Source of the DNA: Rhodothermales bacterium
GTDB taxonomy: Bacteria > Bacteroidota > Rhodothermia > Rhodothermales > UBA10348
Direction of reading: 5' to 3'
DNA: 7,765 nucleotides
NCBI GenBank assembly: GCA_013003255.1
Contig: JABDJZ010000235.1
Coordinates: 1-7,765, forward strand
Part shown: positions 1 through 6,873 of the stretch, in pieces
How positions within the stretch are numbered: the first letter of the stretch is position 1
Layout of the letters: each line of letters starts with the position of its first letter
Translations under genes and position numbers: made by a program
Notes under the pieces: model-generated
Database searches by the model: none
Seen by the model: the letters and a program-made list of their open reading frames with translations, nothing else
What the model was told of the DNA's origin: nothing

Positions 1-542
1 ATATCGGCCCAGCCCTTATCACCAAATATGGCGAGCATCATGACAATCAGGAGACTGCCCATGGTGAGGGCGATTCCACCAGTCATCAGTTCACGCGCAC
101 TACCCTTGGTGGTCCCCATGCTCAGCCGGTAGCCGTCGCCGTCGGGCTGGACGTGGGCGAACAGGTTGCCGTTGTACCATTCGCGCAGGTTGCCGGCTTC
201 CTGAATCTTGCCACGCGCATTGAAGGTCTGCCGGAGGTCATTCACCAGTTGGGCCCACTGGTCATCCGACATCGGGCCCGGAAGTGCCACCGAGCGCCGA
301 ACCCCGATGTCAACGCCAAGAAACGTGGGGCGCTCCGGCTCCTCAATTTCGGTGGCCATGTTCGCAGCAGCGCGGGCCACGAACTCGGGGGACAGCCCTG
401 CCGCCGCACCGATTTCCTGCAGTTCATCGAGCGTCAGGCCGTTGGCGGGCCCGGTGCGATTCTGCGCCTCCTTCTGGGCTTCCGCCGCCTGGCGGAAGAT
501 CTCGTTGATGGCGGCTTCGTCGTAGCGGATCTGGTCGGGCAT
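1..542 (-). CDS. Membrane-anchored protein of unknown function, C-terminus cut by window edge
   Basis: This leftward open frame begins at ATG 542-540 and runs through the left edge with no stop, giving 180 codons. I do not recognise a named family. Residues 1-60 are charged and helical and include LTLDELQEIGAAAGLSPEFV (about 36-55). This type of segment occurs in uncharacterised proteins of Gemmatimonadota and Rhodothermia. Residues about 75-150 form a soluble domain ending in a beta-rich stretch with GDGYRLSMGTTKG. A hydrophobic segment follows at about 154-172 (GGIALTMGSLLIVMMLAIFG), so the protein probably enters the membrane with its N-terminus in the cytoplasm. No Shine-Dalgarno sequence precedes the ATG (upstream bases are CTCCCTCCG), and no nearby upstream in-frame ATG was found. 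The gene is divergent from the quinoprotein gene across 145 bp. The coding frame is convincing; the function is unknown. Confidence 0.72.
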   Translation of the reverse strand, partial: MPDQIRYDEAAINEIFRQAAEAQKEAQNRTGPANGLTLDELQEIGAAAGLSPEFVARAAANMATEIEEPERPTFLGVDIGVRRSVALPGPMSDDQWAQLVNDLRQTFNARGKIQEAGNLREWYNGNLFAHVQPDGDGYRLSMGTTKGSARELMTGGIALTMGSLLIVMMLAIFGDKGWAD

Positions 543-632
543 CGGAGGGAGGTCAGCTTGGGAGCATCTACGACGGAGCGGCCGTGCGGATTCAGTCGGG
601 TGCGTTCGCATCCAGCCTTTCGACCATCCGGA

Positions 633-664
633 CTGTACACGAGGCCTTCGGCCGAATACATTTG
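633..664 (+). promoter_or_regulatory. Candidate Bacteroidota-type promoter for the quinoprotein gene
   Basis: TACATTTG at 657-664 matches the Bacteroidota -7 consensus TAnnTTTG exactly and ends 23 nt before the ATG at 688. The -33 TTG element is poor: only CTG at 633-635 lies at roughly the right distance. The 10-bp palindrome TTCGGCCGAA (647-656) directly abuts the -7 box. The box is a visible match; promoter activity is inferred. Confidence 0.4.
647..656. repeat. Perfect 10-bp palindrome abutting the -7 box, possible operator
   Basis: TTCGGCCGAA is its own reverse complement and lies in the divergent gap immediately upstream of TACATTTG. It sits inside looser inverted pairs: TGTA 634-637 with TACA 657-660, and GGACT 630-634 with AGTCC 666-670. 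These pairs are not centred on the same point. A regulator could bind here and affect the rightward gene, or both divergent genes. Short GC-rich palindromes also arise by chance, so this is weak. Confidence 0.25.
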
Positions 665-687
665 GAGTCCAGCCACTCCCGACCTCA

Positions 688-2628
688 ATGAAACGGATCC
701 TCCCCATCCTGTTCGCGGGCGCCCTGTTGGGCACCCCCGCCATAGCCCAGAACGTTGAATGGACCCACTGGGGTGGCAATGAGGGCCAGGCCCGGTACGC
801 GCCCCTCGACCAGGTGAATGAGGACAACTTTGAGGAGCTGGAGATTGCCTGGCGATGGAGCGCCAACAACTTCGGGCCTTCGCCTCAATACATCTATCGA
901 GCCACGCCGCTCTACGTCAACGGCAAGCTCTACACGGTGGCCGGCGAACGCCGGACCGCGGTATGCATCGACCCGGATACGGGCGAGACGCTGTGGATGT
1001 GGCGGATGCGCGAGAACCCTCGATGGGAAGCCTCGACGCGGAAGAACTACGGCAAGGGTGTGGCTTACGCCGAGGTTGATGGACGGCCAACCATTTTCCT
1101 GATCACCCCGGGTTACTACATGGTGGCACTGGATGCGGATACCGGTCAGCCGGTGCCGCACTTCGGGATGAACGGCGTGGTGGACCTGCACCTGGGCATG
1201 GGGGACTATCCGGTCGATGCGGATCGTGGCATTCTGGACTCGGGAGACATCACCTCATCCTCGCCGCCGATTGTGGTCAATGGGGTCATCGTGGTGGGCA
1301 ACTCGCACGACCGCGGATACTACCCGGATCGGAAGGAGAACGTGCCCGGCCACATCCGCGGCTATGACGTGAAGACCGGCATGATGAAGTGGCGTTTCAA
1401 CGTCGTTCCCCAGGAAGGTGAGTTCGGCCAAGACACGTGGGAGGACGACTCCTGGAAGTACTCCGGAAACGTCTCGGCATGGGCGCCACTTTCAGCCGAT
1501 TCCGAACTCGGACTGGTCTACATCCCCACGGATACGCCGACCAATGACTATTACGGGGGCGAACGCCTCGGGGAGAATCTGTACGGCACCAGCCTGCTGG
1601 CACTGGACGTCCAGACGGGCGAGCGCCGCTGGCACTTCCAGATGGTGCATCACGACGTCTGGAACTACGACACCCCGAATGCGCCCAAACTGATGGACGT
1701 CACGGTGGACGGACAGCAGGTCCCGATTGTCGTCCAGACCACCAAACAGGGCTTCGCCTACGTCCTGAACCGGGAAACGGGTGAGCCGGTCTGGCCGATG
1801 GAGGAGCGGGCGGTTCCTGCCTCCGATACACCGGGCGAGGACGCCTGGCCCACCCAGCCATTCCCAACCAAGCCGCCGGCCTTTGAGCTTCAGGGCATCA
1901 CGGAAGATGACCTCATTGACTTCACGCCGGAGATCAAGGCGCAGGCCGTCGAACTGGCCTCGCGCTACCGCATGGGCGGATTGTACACGCCGCCGTCGCT
2001 GTCCAATCACCCGGACGGCACCAGTGGGACGTTCGTGGTCCCGGGCGCCAACGGAGGGGCCAACATTCCGGGCGGATCCGCGGTCGACCCGGAGACCGGG
2101 ATGCTGTACGTGGCTACCGAGCGTGGACACTCCGTCATCGCCCTGATCCCGGGCGAGGACCGGACGATTCGTGGCCCTTCCGAATCTCGCTATGTCTCAC
2201 TCGGTCCGGGTGGCATTCGTGGTCCACAAGGGCTTCCGCTTCTGAAGCCGCCGTTCGGCAGCATCGTCGCGCTGGACCTGAACCGTGGTGACCTGGCCTG
2301 GGCGATTCCCAATGGCGATACGCCCGAGTCAGTCCGGAATCACCCAGCCCTGCAGGGCGTCGAGCTGCCGAGGACCGGTAAGCGCTCGCACGCCAACGTG
2401 CTGGTAACCCGTTCACTTCTGATCTATGGCGAAGGGCGTTCCGGCGATCCTGTTCTCCATGCCGTGGACAAGGCCACGGGCGAGGAAGTGGGCTGGATCG
2501 ACATTCCGGCTACCACTAACACGGCGCCGATGTCATTCATGCGGGATGGGAAACAGTACATCCTGCTTTCCATCGCCTCCGCGCCGGACAATCCGGCCGA
2601 GCTCATTGCGCTCGTTCTCCCATATTGA
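688..2628 (+). CDS. PQQ-dependent dehydrogenase, exported, glucose-dehydrogenase-like
   Basis: This 646-residue quinoprotein should oxidise an alcohol, sugar or aldose in the periplasm using pyrroloquinoline quinone and pass electrons to the respiratory chain. Residues 1-21 (MKRILPILFAGALLGTPAIAQ) look like a signal peptide. The mature protein opens with the family hallmark WTHWGGNEGQARYAPL (about 25-40). At least eight tryptophan-docking-like repeats follow (for example GYDVKTGMMKW, ALDVQTGERRW, VLNRETGEPVW, AVDKATGEEVGW), fitting an eight-bladed propeller. The active-site block HHDVWNYD is at 321-328 and Lys353 lies in TTKQG. There is no membrane domain like that of E. coli Gcd, no CxxCH haem motif and only one cysteine, so the vicinal disulfide of methanol dehydrogenases is absent. 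Asn326 occupies the position I align with the catalytic Asp of Gcd. No proper Shine-Dalgarno precedes the start, which is chosen because the signal peptide begins there. Family certain, substrate unknown. Confidence 0.93.
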   Translation: MKRILPILFAGALLGTPAIAQNVEWTHWGGNEGQARYAPLDQVNEDNFEELEIAWRWSANNFGPSPQYIYRATPLYVNGKLYTVAGERRTAVCIDPDTGETLWMWRMRENPRWEASTRKNYGKGVAYAEVDGRPTIFLITPGYYMVALDADTGQPVPHFGMNGVVDLHLGMGDYPVDADRGILDSGDITSSSPPIVVNGVIVVGNSHDRGYYPDRKENVPGHIRGYDVKTGMMKWRFNVVPQEGEFGQDTWEDDSWKYSGNVSAWAPLSADSELGLVYIPTDTPTNDYYGGERLGENLYGTSLLALDVQTGERRWHFQMVHHDVWNYDTPNAPKLMDVTVDGQQVPIVVQTTKQGFAYVLNRETGEPVWPMEERAVPASDTPGEDAWPTQPFPTKPPAFELQGITEDDLIDFTPEIKAQAVELASRYRMGGLYTPPSLSNHPDGTSGTFVVPGANGGANIPGGSAVDPETGMLYVATERGHSVIALIPGEDRTIRGPSESRYVSLGPGGIRGPQGLPLLKPPFGSIVALDLNRGDLAWAIPNGDTPESVRNHPALQGVELPRTGKRSHANVLVTRSLLIYGEGRSGDPVLHAVDKATGEEVGWIDIPATTNTAPMSFMRDGKQYILLSIASAPDNPAELIALVLPY

Positions 2629-2636
2629 TCGAGCGG

Positions 2637-2669
2637 CTGCCGGCCCGGCCCGCTCTCGCTGTAGTTTCG
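2637..2669 (+). promoter_or_regulatory. Weak candidate promoter for the FAH-NHL gene
   Basis: TAGTTTCG at 2662-2669 is one base off the TAnnTTTG consensus and ends 21 nt before the ATG at 2691. CTG at 2637-2639 lies 25 bp upstream of it. This layout nearly repeats the site before the upstream gene, where CTG lies 24 bp upstream of the box and the box ends 23 nt before the ATG. The gene may therefore have its own promoter besides readthrough from the dehydrogenase gene. The match is imperfect and could be chance. Confidence 0.22.
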
Positions 2670-2690
2670 CCCATCGACTCCCCAGGATCC

Positions 2691-4601
2691 ATGAAGCTTC
2701 GCACCCTCCTTCTCACTTCTCTGCTCACCGTCGCCATCACGGTGCAGGCTCAGGACGACGTTCACCGGTATGTCCGCTTTGAAGCGGGCCAAACCATGGC
2801 CTACGGCGAGTGGGTGGGAGAGACGGTCTACGAACTCTCCGGCTACGATGTCCTGGAGCCGGGGACCCGGACGGGACGCACGTTCCCGGTTTCGGCAGTG
2901 AAGCTGCTGTCTCCCATCGATCCGGCCCAGGTGCCCAAGGTCATCGGGATCGCCGTAAATACGCGGGGCGCCGGCCGGACCGGTCCTGTGCCGCATCCCC
3001 GTTGGTTTGCCAAGATGCCCACCAGCCTGCGTGGTCCGGGTGATGCGGTGGAGTTGCCCCCGGAAGCCGGCAACCTGAACTACGAAGGGGAACTGGTCCT
3101 GGTCATCGGCAAGGGCGGGCGACACATCTCGGAGGAGGATGCCCTGGACCACATCTTCGGTGTGACCGTGGGGAATGACTTCAGCGAGAACACCTGGTAC
3201 GGCGAACGTGCCGGACTGGAGAACCCGACTCGCCTAATCTCAAAGGGCACCGATTCGTGGGCGCCCATCGGCCCGGCCATCGTCACCGGCGTCGACTACC
3301 AAGACCTCGGAGTGGAAGTCCGCCTCAACGGTGAGGTGGTGCAGAGCGGCCGGACCACCGAACTGGCCAACGGCGTGCCCAATCTCATCGCATACATCAG
3401 CCGGTACATGACGCTCCAGCCGGGCGATCTGATTTTCACCGGTACGGTCGGCCGGGTCGACGGAGCCCGCCGGGTCATGCAGGACGGTGACGAGATCGAT
3501 GTAGAGATCGAGCACCTGGGAACGCTCACGAACACCATCGCGAACATGATGGACGTGGCACACGCTGCCGCGCCGTCCGTGGTGCAGGCACCGACCGCGT
3601 TTGAGGTCGATGCCGCCTGGCCCAAGCCGTTGCCCAACAACTGGATCCTGGGTCAGTCATCGGGTGTGGATGTCGATGCCGATGGGAATATCTGGGTGCT
3701 CCAGCGCCCGCTGACCCTGACGGCCCGCGAGGCCGGCGCGGTGCAGAATCCTCCGATTTCAGCGTGCTGTAGGCCTGCGCCTTCGGTCATTCAGTTTTCT
3801 CCCGAAGGCGACGTGCTCCGCGCCTGGGGCGGCCCGGACTCCGGGATGCGCTGGCCGAGGTCGGAGCACGGGCTCTTCGTGGACGATGCGGGCCACATCT
3901 GGATTGGCAGTAACGGCGGGGGAGACCAGGTGGTGATGAAGTTCACCATGGATGGCGAGAAGCTCCTCCAGATTGGCGAATGGGGCGAAACGGGTGGGTC
4001 GATGCATCAGTCCCTCTTAGGCCAACCGGCTGACGTCGCGGTTTCCGATGGCGAGGTGTACATCGCCGACGGCTATGGCAATCGGCGCATCGTGGTGTTC
4101 GATGCCGAGACGGGCGCCTACAAGCGTCACTGGGGTGCCTACGGCGATGAGCCGCATGACGACGACCTGCCGGAGTTCATGCCGGGTGACGATCAGGAGT
4201 CCTTCCGCAGCCCCGTGCATGCCGTCCGAATCTCAAATGACGGCAAGGTCTACGTGGCGGATCGCGTGAACAACCGGGTCCAGGTGTTCTCCAAGCTGGG
4301 CGAGTTCCTGGAGGAGGGATACGTGGCTCCCAAGACGTTGTCCATGGGGTCTGTATGGGACATCGAACTGTCGCGGGATGCCGACCAGACTTACCTCTAC
4401 GTCCCCGACGGCACCAACCAGACGGTCTGGGTTCTCAGGCGCGATGGGCTGGAAGTTGTGGGCTCCTTCGGCCGGGGCGGCCGGCAGGCAGGGCAGTTCG
4501 GCTGGATCCACAACATCGCCATGGACGCGCAGGGCAACGTGTACACCACCGAAGTGGATGACTACAAGCGGGTCCAGAAATTCAGGCCGGTGCGGCGCTA
4601 G
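2691..4601 (+). CDS. Exported fusion: FAH-family hydrolase domain plus NHL propeller resembling peptidyl-hydroxyglycine lyase
   Basis: This gene encodes 636 residues. Residues 1-21 look like a signal peptide (MKLRTLLLTSLLTVAITVQAQ). The ATG at 2691 is preferred to a TTG at 2625, which would put 22 residues ahead of it. Residues about 25-285 form a complete FAH domain. It has the metal-binding EGE (Glu132, Glu134), Asp163 in GNDFS, Lys185 before GTDSWAPIGP, TLQPGDLIFTGT (about 241-252) and the closing GTLTNTI. FAH enzymes hydrolyse, decarboxylate or isomerise beta-keto or 2-oxo acids using Mg or Mn. Residues about 304-636 form an NHL propeller. It carries Arg339, His393, Tyr462, His510, Arg525 and His607, which line up with the zinc and catalytic residues of peptidyl-alpha-hydroxyglycine alpha-amidating lyase. 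FAH enzymes are normally cytosolic single-domain proteins, so both the export signal and the fusion are odd. The gene lies 62 nt after the PQQ dehydrogenase gene on the same strand and is probably cotranscribed. Domain calls are firm; activity and substrate are inferred. Confidence 0.9.
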   Translation: MKLRTLLLTSLLTVAITVQAQDDVHRYVRFEAGQTMAYGEWVGETVYELSGYDVLEPGTRTGRTFPVSAVKLLSPIDPAQVPKVIGIAVNTRGAGRTGPVPHPRWFAKMPTSLRGPGDAVELPPEAGNLNYEGELVLVIGKGGRHISEEDALDHIFGVTVGNDFSENTWYGERAGLENPTRLISKGTDSWAPIGPAIVTGVDYQDLGVEVRLNGEVVQSGRTTELANGVPNLIAYISRYMTLQPGDLIFTGTVGRVDGARRVMQDGDEIDVEIEHLGTLTNTIANMMDVAHAAAPSVVQAPTAFEVDAAWPKPLPNNWILGQSSGVDVDADGNIWVLQRPLTLTAREAGAVQNPPISACCRPAPSVIQFSPEGDVLRAWGGPDSGMRWPRSEHGLFVDDAGHIWIGSNGGGDQVVMKFTMDGEKLLQIGEWGETGGSMHQSLLGQPADVAVSDGEVYIADGYGNRRIVVFDAETGAYKRHWGAYGDEPHDDDLPEFMPGDDQESFRSPVHAVRISNDGKVYVADRVNNRVQVFSKLGEFLEEGYVAPKTLSMGSVWDIELSRDADQTYLYVPDGTNQTVWVLRRDGLEVVGSFGRGGRQAGQFGWIHNIAMDAQGNVYTTEVDDYKRVQKFRPVRR

Positions 4602-4615
4602 GCCGGTGCGCAGCT
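4584..4615. repeat. 16-bp tandem duplication across the FAH-NHL stop codon
   Basis: AGGCCGGTGCGGCGCT (4584-4599) is followed directly by AGGCCGGTGCGCAGCT (4600-4615), identical at 14 of 16 positions. The TAG stop (4599-4601) is formed at the junction. Removing either copy would leave a TAA at the same point, so the duplication changes the stop codon but barely alters the protein's end. Confidence 0.7.
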
Positions 4616-4667
4616 AAGCTCCGCCGCCTGGGCCGACACGCCGCCGCGCCGCCAGGCCCGCGCGCCG

Positions 4668-5342
4668 CTACCCCCGTCGCAACCGCAGGCCGTCCAGCAG
4701 CGCTTCCCGGGCCGGCAGGCTCTGGTCAAACAGCCCGTGGTAGAGGTGTCCTGCCAGATACCACGCGCCGTGGGCCCAGACCACGCCGAGAGCGACGTCG
4801 GCTACCAGATGCTTCTTGGTCAGGAGCGTCGAGAGCGCAATGACAATGGCTCCCAGCAAGAACGCGGCTGAATAACCCCGCCCGCGTGACCGTACGGCAA
4901 GCCAGACCATGAACGAGTTGGCTACATGCAGGCTGGGCATCTTGTTGGCCCCCGGCTGGAAGTCAATCGCGAACTGCCAAGCCAGAAACCGGGAGGAGAG
5001 GTCATCGCCGAAGGCCGGGTCGGGGTAGGATACCGGAACCAGGAAGTAGACAATCGTGGCCGTCAGGGTCGCGGTATAGACCGCTACCAGGAGCCGGTTG
5101 AGGCGGTGTCCGTCCTTCACGACGAACACGGCGAAGAGCGGGATCAGGTAGCAGAAATCATAGATCCACACCATCCAGGGCCAAAAAGGAATGGCCAGGT
5201 CCCACGCAGTACGCAGGTCGTTTGTGGGAAGCGTCGCGGCCAGGTGGCCCATGCTCAGGAAGTACACTGCCCAGACCAGGTAGGCCACCAGCATCATGCG
5301 GACATAGAACCCGAGCGGGCGGACGGCGATTGGTTCAGGCAT
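4668..5342 (-). CDS. PAP2-superfamily integral membrane protein (lipid phosphatase or phosphotransferase-like)
   Basis: The 224-residue protein has about six hydrophobic segments (roughly 12-32, 53-75, 83-104, 138-151, 157-175, 183-204). PAP2 motif C2 is seen as PSLHV with His139, and motif C3 as Ser171 followed by His178 and Asp182. These histidines form the covalent phospho-enzyme and activate water or an acceptor alcohol in this superfamily. The usual Arg of motif C3 is Thr172 and no clear motif C1 (KxxxxxxRP) is seen. This fits the inositolphosphotransferase-like PAP2_3 branch rather than classic phosphatidic acid phosphatases. The likely substrate is a phospholipid or polyprenyl phosphate at the membrane surface. 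Its ATG overlaps the last 8 nt of the ligase gene (ATGCCTGA, 5335-5342), which indicates translational coupling in one operon. Family confident, substrate unknown. There is no evident mechanistic link to DNA repair. Confidence 0.86.
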   Translation of the reverse strand: MPEPIAVRPLGFYVRMMLVAYLVWAVYFLSMGHLAATLPTNDLRTAWDLAIPFWPWMVWIYDFCYLIPLFAVFVVKDGHRLNRLLVAVYTATLTATIVYFLVPVSYPDPAFGDDLSSRFLAWQFAIDFQPGANKMPSLHVANSFMVWLAVRSRGRGYSAAFLLGAIVIALSTLLTKKHLVADVALGVVWAHGAWYLAGHLYHGLFDQSLPAREALLDGLRLRRG

Positions 5343-6873
5343 CGGGGGCGTTCAGCAGCATTCGTTGGAGGGTCTCGAGTCGATCGGCGTCCTCGGGCTT
5401 CTTGTCCGTCCGCCAGCGGGCCATACGCGGAAATCGAACCGCGATGCCGGACTTGTGCCGTTTGGACTGCCAGATCCCCTCGAACGCAATTTCGAAAACC
5501 AGTTCCGGCTTGACGCTTCGCACGGGCCCGAATCGCTCCAGGGTATTTCGCCGGACAAACCGGTCGACGGCCCGCAACTCCTGATCTGAAAGCCCGGAGT
5601 AGGCCTTGGCAAACGGCACGAGGACATCGTCATCCCACACCGCGAAAGTGTAGTCCGAATACAGCCCGGACCGCTTTCCATGTCCGGGCTGGGCGTAGAT
5701 GAGCACGGCATCGACGGATCGCGGCGCAATCTTCCATTTCCACCACAGGCCGGTTGGGCGTCCCGCGGCGTAGGGGCCGTCTTGCCGCTTGAGCATGATG
5801 CCCTCGACGCCGCGCGTCTCGGACTCGGTGCGGGCCTGTAGCAGTTCCTCCCACGTGGCGCCGAGTACGATTTCGGAGGCCATCAGCGTACCGCCCAGAG
5901 GCTCCGCCGCAATCAGTCGCTCAAGCTTCTCACGCCGTTCTGAAAGCGGGCGATGGCGAATGTCCTGCCCCTCCGACTCCAGCAAGTCATACGCCATCAG
6001 AACCACAGGGACCTCTTTCCTGAGTTTGGCACCGACCTTCTTCCGTCCGATCCGGCGTTGCATCTGATCAAAGGGAAGGACCCCATCTCGCCAGGCCAGC
6101 AGTTCACCGTCCAGAACGGTCCCGGCAGGGAGCCTGAACGCGGCCTCAGCCACTTCGGGGTAAGCATCGGTGACCAGTTCGCCGCCCCGGGACCAGATGA
6201 ACACCTGGCCGGCCCTCACTATCACCTGGGCCCGGATCCCGTCCCACTTCCATTCCGCCAGCCAGTCTGACCTTGGCGAAAGCGTGCTCGGCTCCTTCTC
6301 CAGCGGGTGGGCCAGACAGAACGGATAGGGCCGACTGGCCTCGGTGTCATCGGTATCCGGATCGATCAGGCGCGCGAAGAACTCCGGCGTGGGATCCCAG
6401 TGTCCCATCAGGCGGTGGAGCAGGGCGTCCGCCGGCACGCCCGACGCCAGGGACAGCCCACGGACCATGAGGCGCTTGGAGACGCCGACCCGGAAGCCGC
6501 CGGTGATCAGCTTGTTGAACACGAACCGCTCCGAGGCCTCGAGACTGTCCCAGAGCGCCAACAGCGCCAGACGTTGCCCCATCGGATCCATGCGGCGAAG
6601 GGGCAGCAGGTGGTCCTCCATGAGCTCCGAGAGGCTGGGCGTAACTCCAGTGCCCGGTTCCGGGAGGAGGAGCGCGACGGTCTCGGCCAGATCCCCGACG
6701 GAGGAGTAGGACGCAGAAAACAGCCATTCCGGGATTCCGGCTGCCTCGACCGCCCAGGCGCGCAGGTCCGCGTTTCTAATGAGGCGCTTGGGGCGCTTAC
6801 CGCAGAGGAAGTAGACGGCCCAGGCCGCGTCTTCGGGTGGGGCCGAGGCGAAGTACTCCTTGAGCGCCCGCAC
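5335..6873 (-). CDS. ATP-dependent DNA ligase of the exonuclease-linked repair cluster, N-terminus interrupted
   Basis: This enzyme seals nicks in duplex DNA using ATP. The open frame from GTG 6873 gives 512 residues: a DNA-binding domain (about 1-190, including NKLITGGFRVGVSKR), a nucleotidyltransferase core and an OB fold. Motif I is KWDG with the adenylated Lys209. SRGGE is at 228-232, motif III is DGELLAW (255-261), motif IV is GVEGIMLKR (355-363), motif V is WWKWK (377-381), and motif VI lies in the RFPRMARWR segment near the end. All catalytic parts are present. The natural start is almost certainly ATG 6933, overlapping the exonuclease stop as ATGA, because the frame from there encodes a family-like N-terminus (MKSFA, stop, then LYARLDATTSTNAKVRALKEYF). 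The TAA at 6918-6916 cuts it. The GTG at 6873 has no Shine-Dalgarno and would lose the first DNA-binding helix. Ligase identity is certain; whether it is expressed is uncertain. Confidence 0.92.
   Translation of the reverse strand: MRALKEYFASAPPEDAAWAVYFLCGKRPKRLIRNADLRAWAVEAAGIPEWLFSASYSSVGDLAETVALLLPEPGTGVTPSLSELMEDHLLPLRRMDPMGQRLALLALWDSLEASERFVFNKLITGGFRVGVSKRLMVRGLSLASGVPADALLHRLMGHWDPTPEFFARLIDPDTDDTEASRPYPFCLAHPLEKEPSTLSPRSDWLAEWKWDGIRAQVIVRAGQVFIWSRGGELVTDAYPEVAEAAFRLPAGTVLDGELLAWRDGVLPFDQMQRRIGRKKVGAKLRKEVPVVLMAYDLLESEGQDIRHRPLSERREKLERLIAAEPLGGTLMASEIVLGATWEELLQARTESETRGVEGIMLKRQDGPYAAGRPTGLWWKWKIAPRSVDAVLIYAQPGHGKRSGLYSDYTFAVWDDDVLVPFAKAYSGLSDQELRAVDRFVRRNTLERFGPVRSVKPELVFEIAFEGIWQSKRHKSGIAVRFPRMARWRTDKKPEDADRLETLQRMLLNAPDA

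Noticed and set aside
153..758. Rightward open frame of 201 codons covering the divergent gap
   Set aside because: It is antisense to the membrane-protein gene and overlaps the quinoprotein signal peptide. Its composition looks like random GC-rich translation with no recognisable domain.
2625..2690. Upstream TTG start for the FAH-NHL gene, overlapping the dehydrogenase stop as TTGA
   Set aside because: It would place 22 extra residues ahead of a well-formed signal peptide that starts at ATG 2691. A rare TTG start is less likely here.
2424..3152. Leftward open frame of 242 codons
   Set aside because: It is antisense to the dehydrogenase and FAH coding sequences and has no recognisable domain.
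3546..3599. Linker with MM and VAHAAAPSVVQA as a relict signal peptide of a once separate NHL protein
   Set aside because: It has no positive N-terminus and no hydrophobic core, so an Ala/Pro-rich linker is the simpler reading. A fusion scar remains possible but is not supported.
4626..4657. Rho-independent terminator in the convergent gap, stem GCCTGG with CCAGGC
   Set aside because: The loop is 20 nt, the stem is only 6 bp and no T-run follows on either strand. The rest of the gap is GC-rich with nothing else recognisable.
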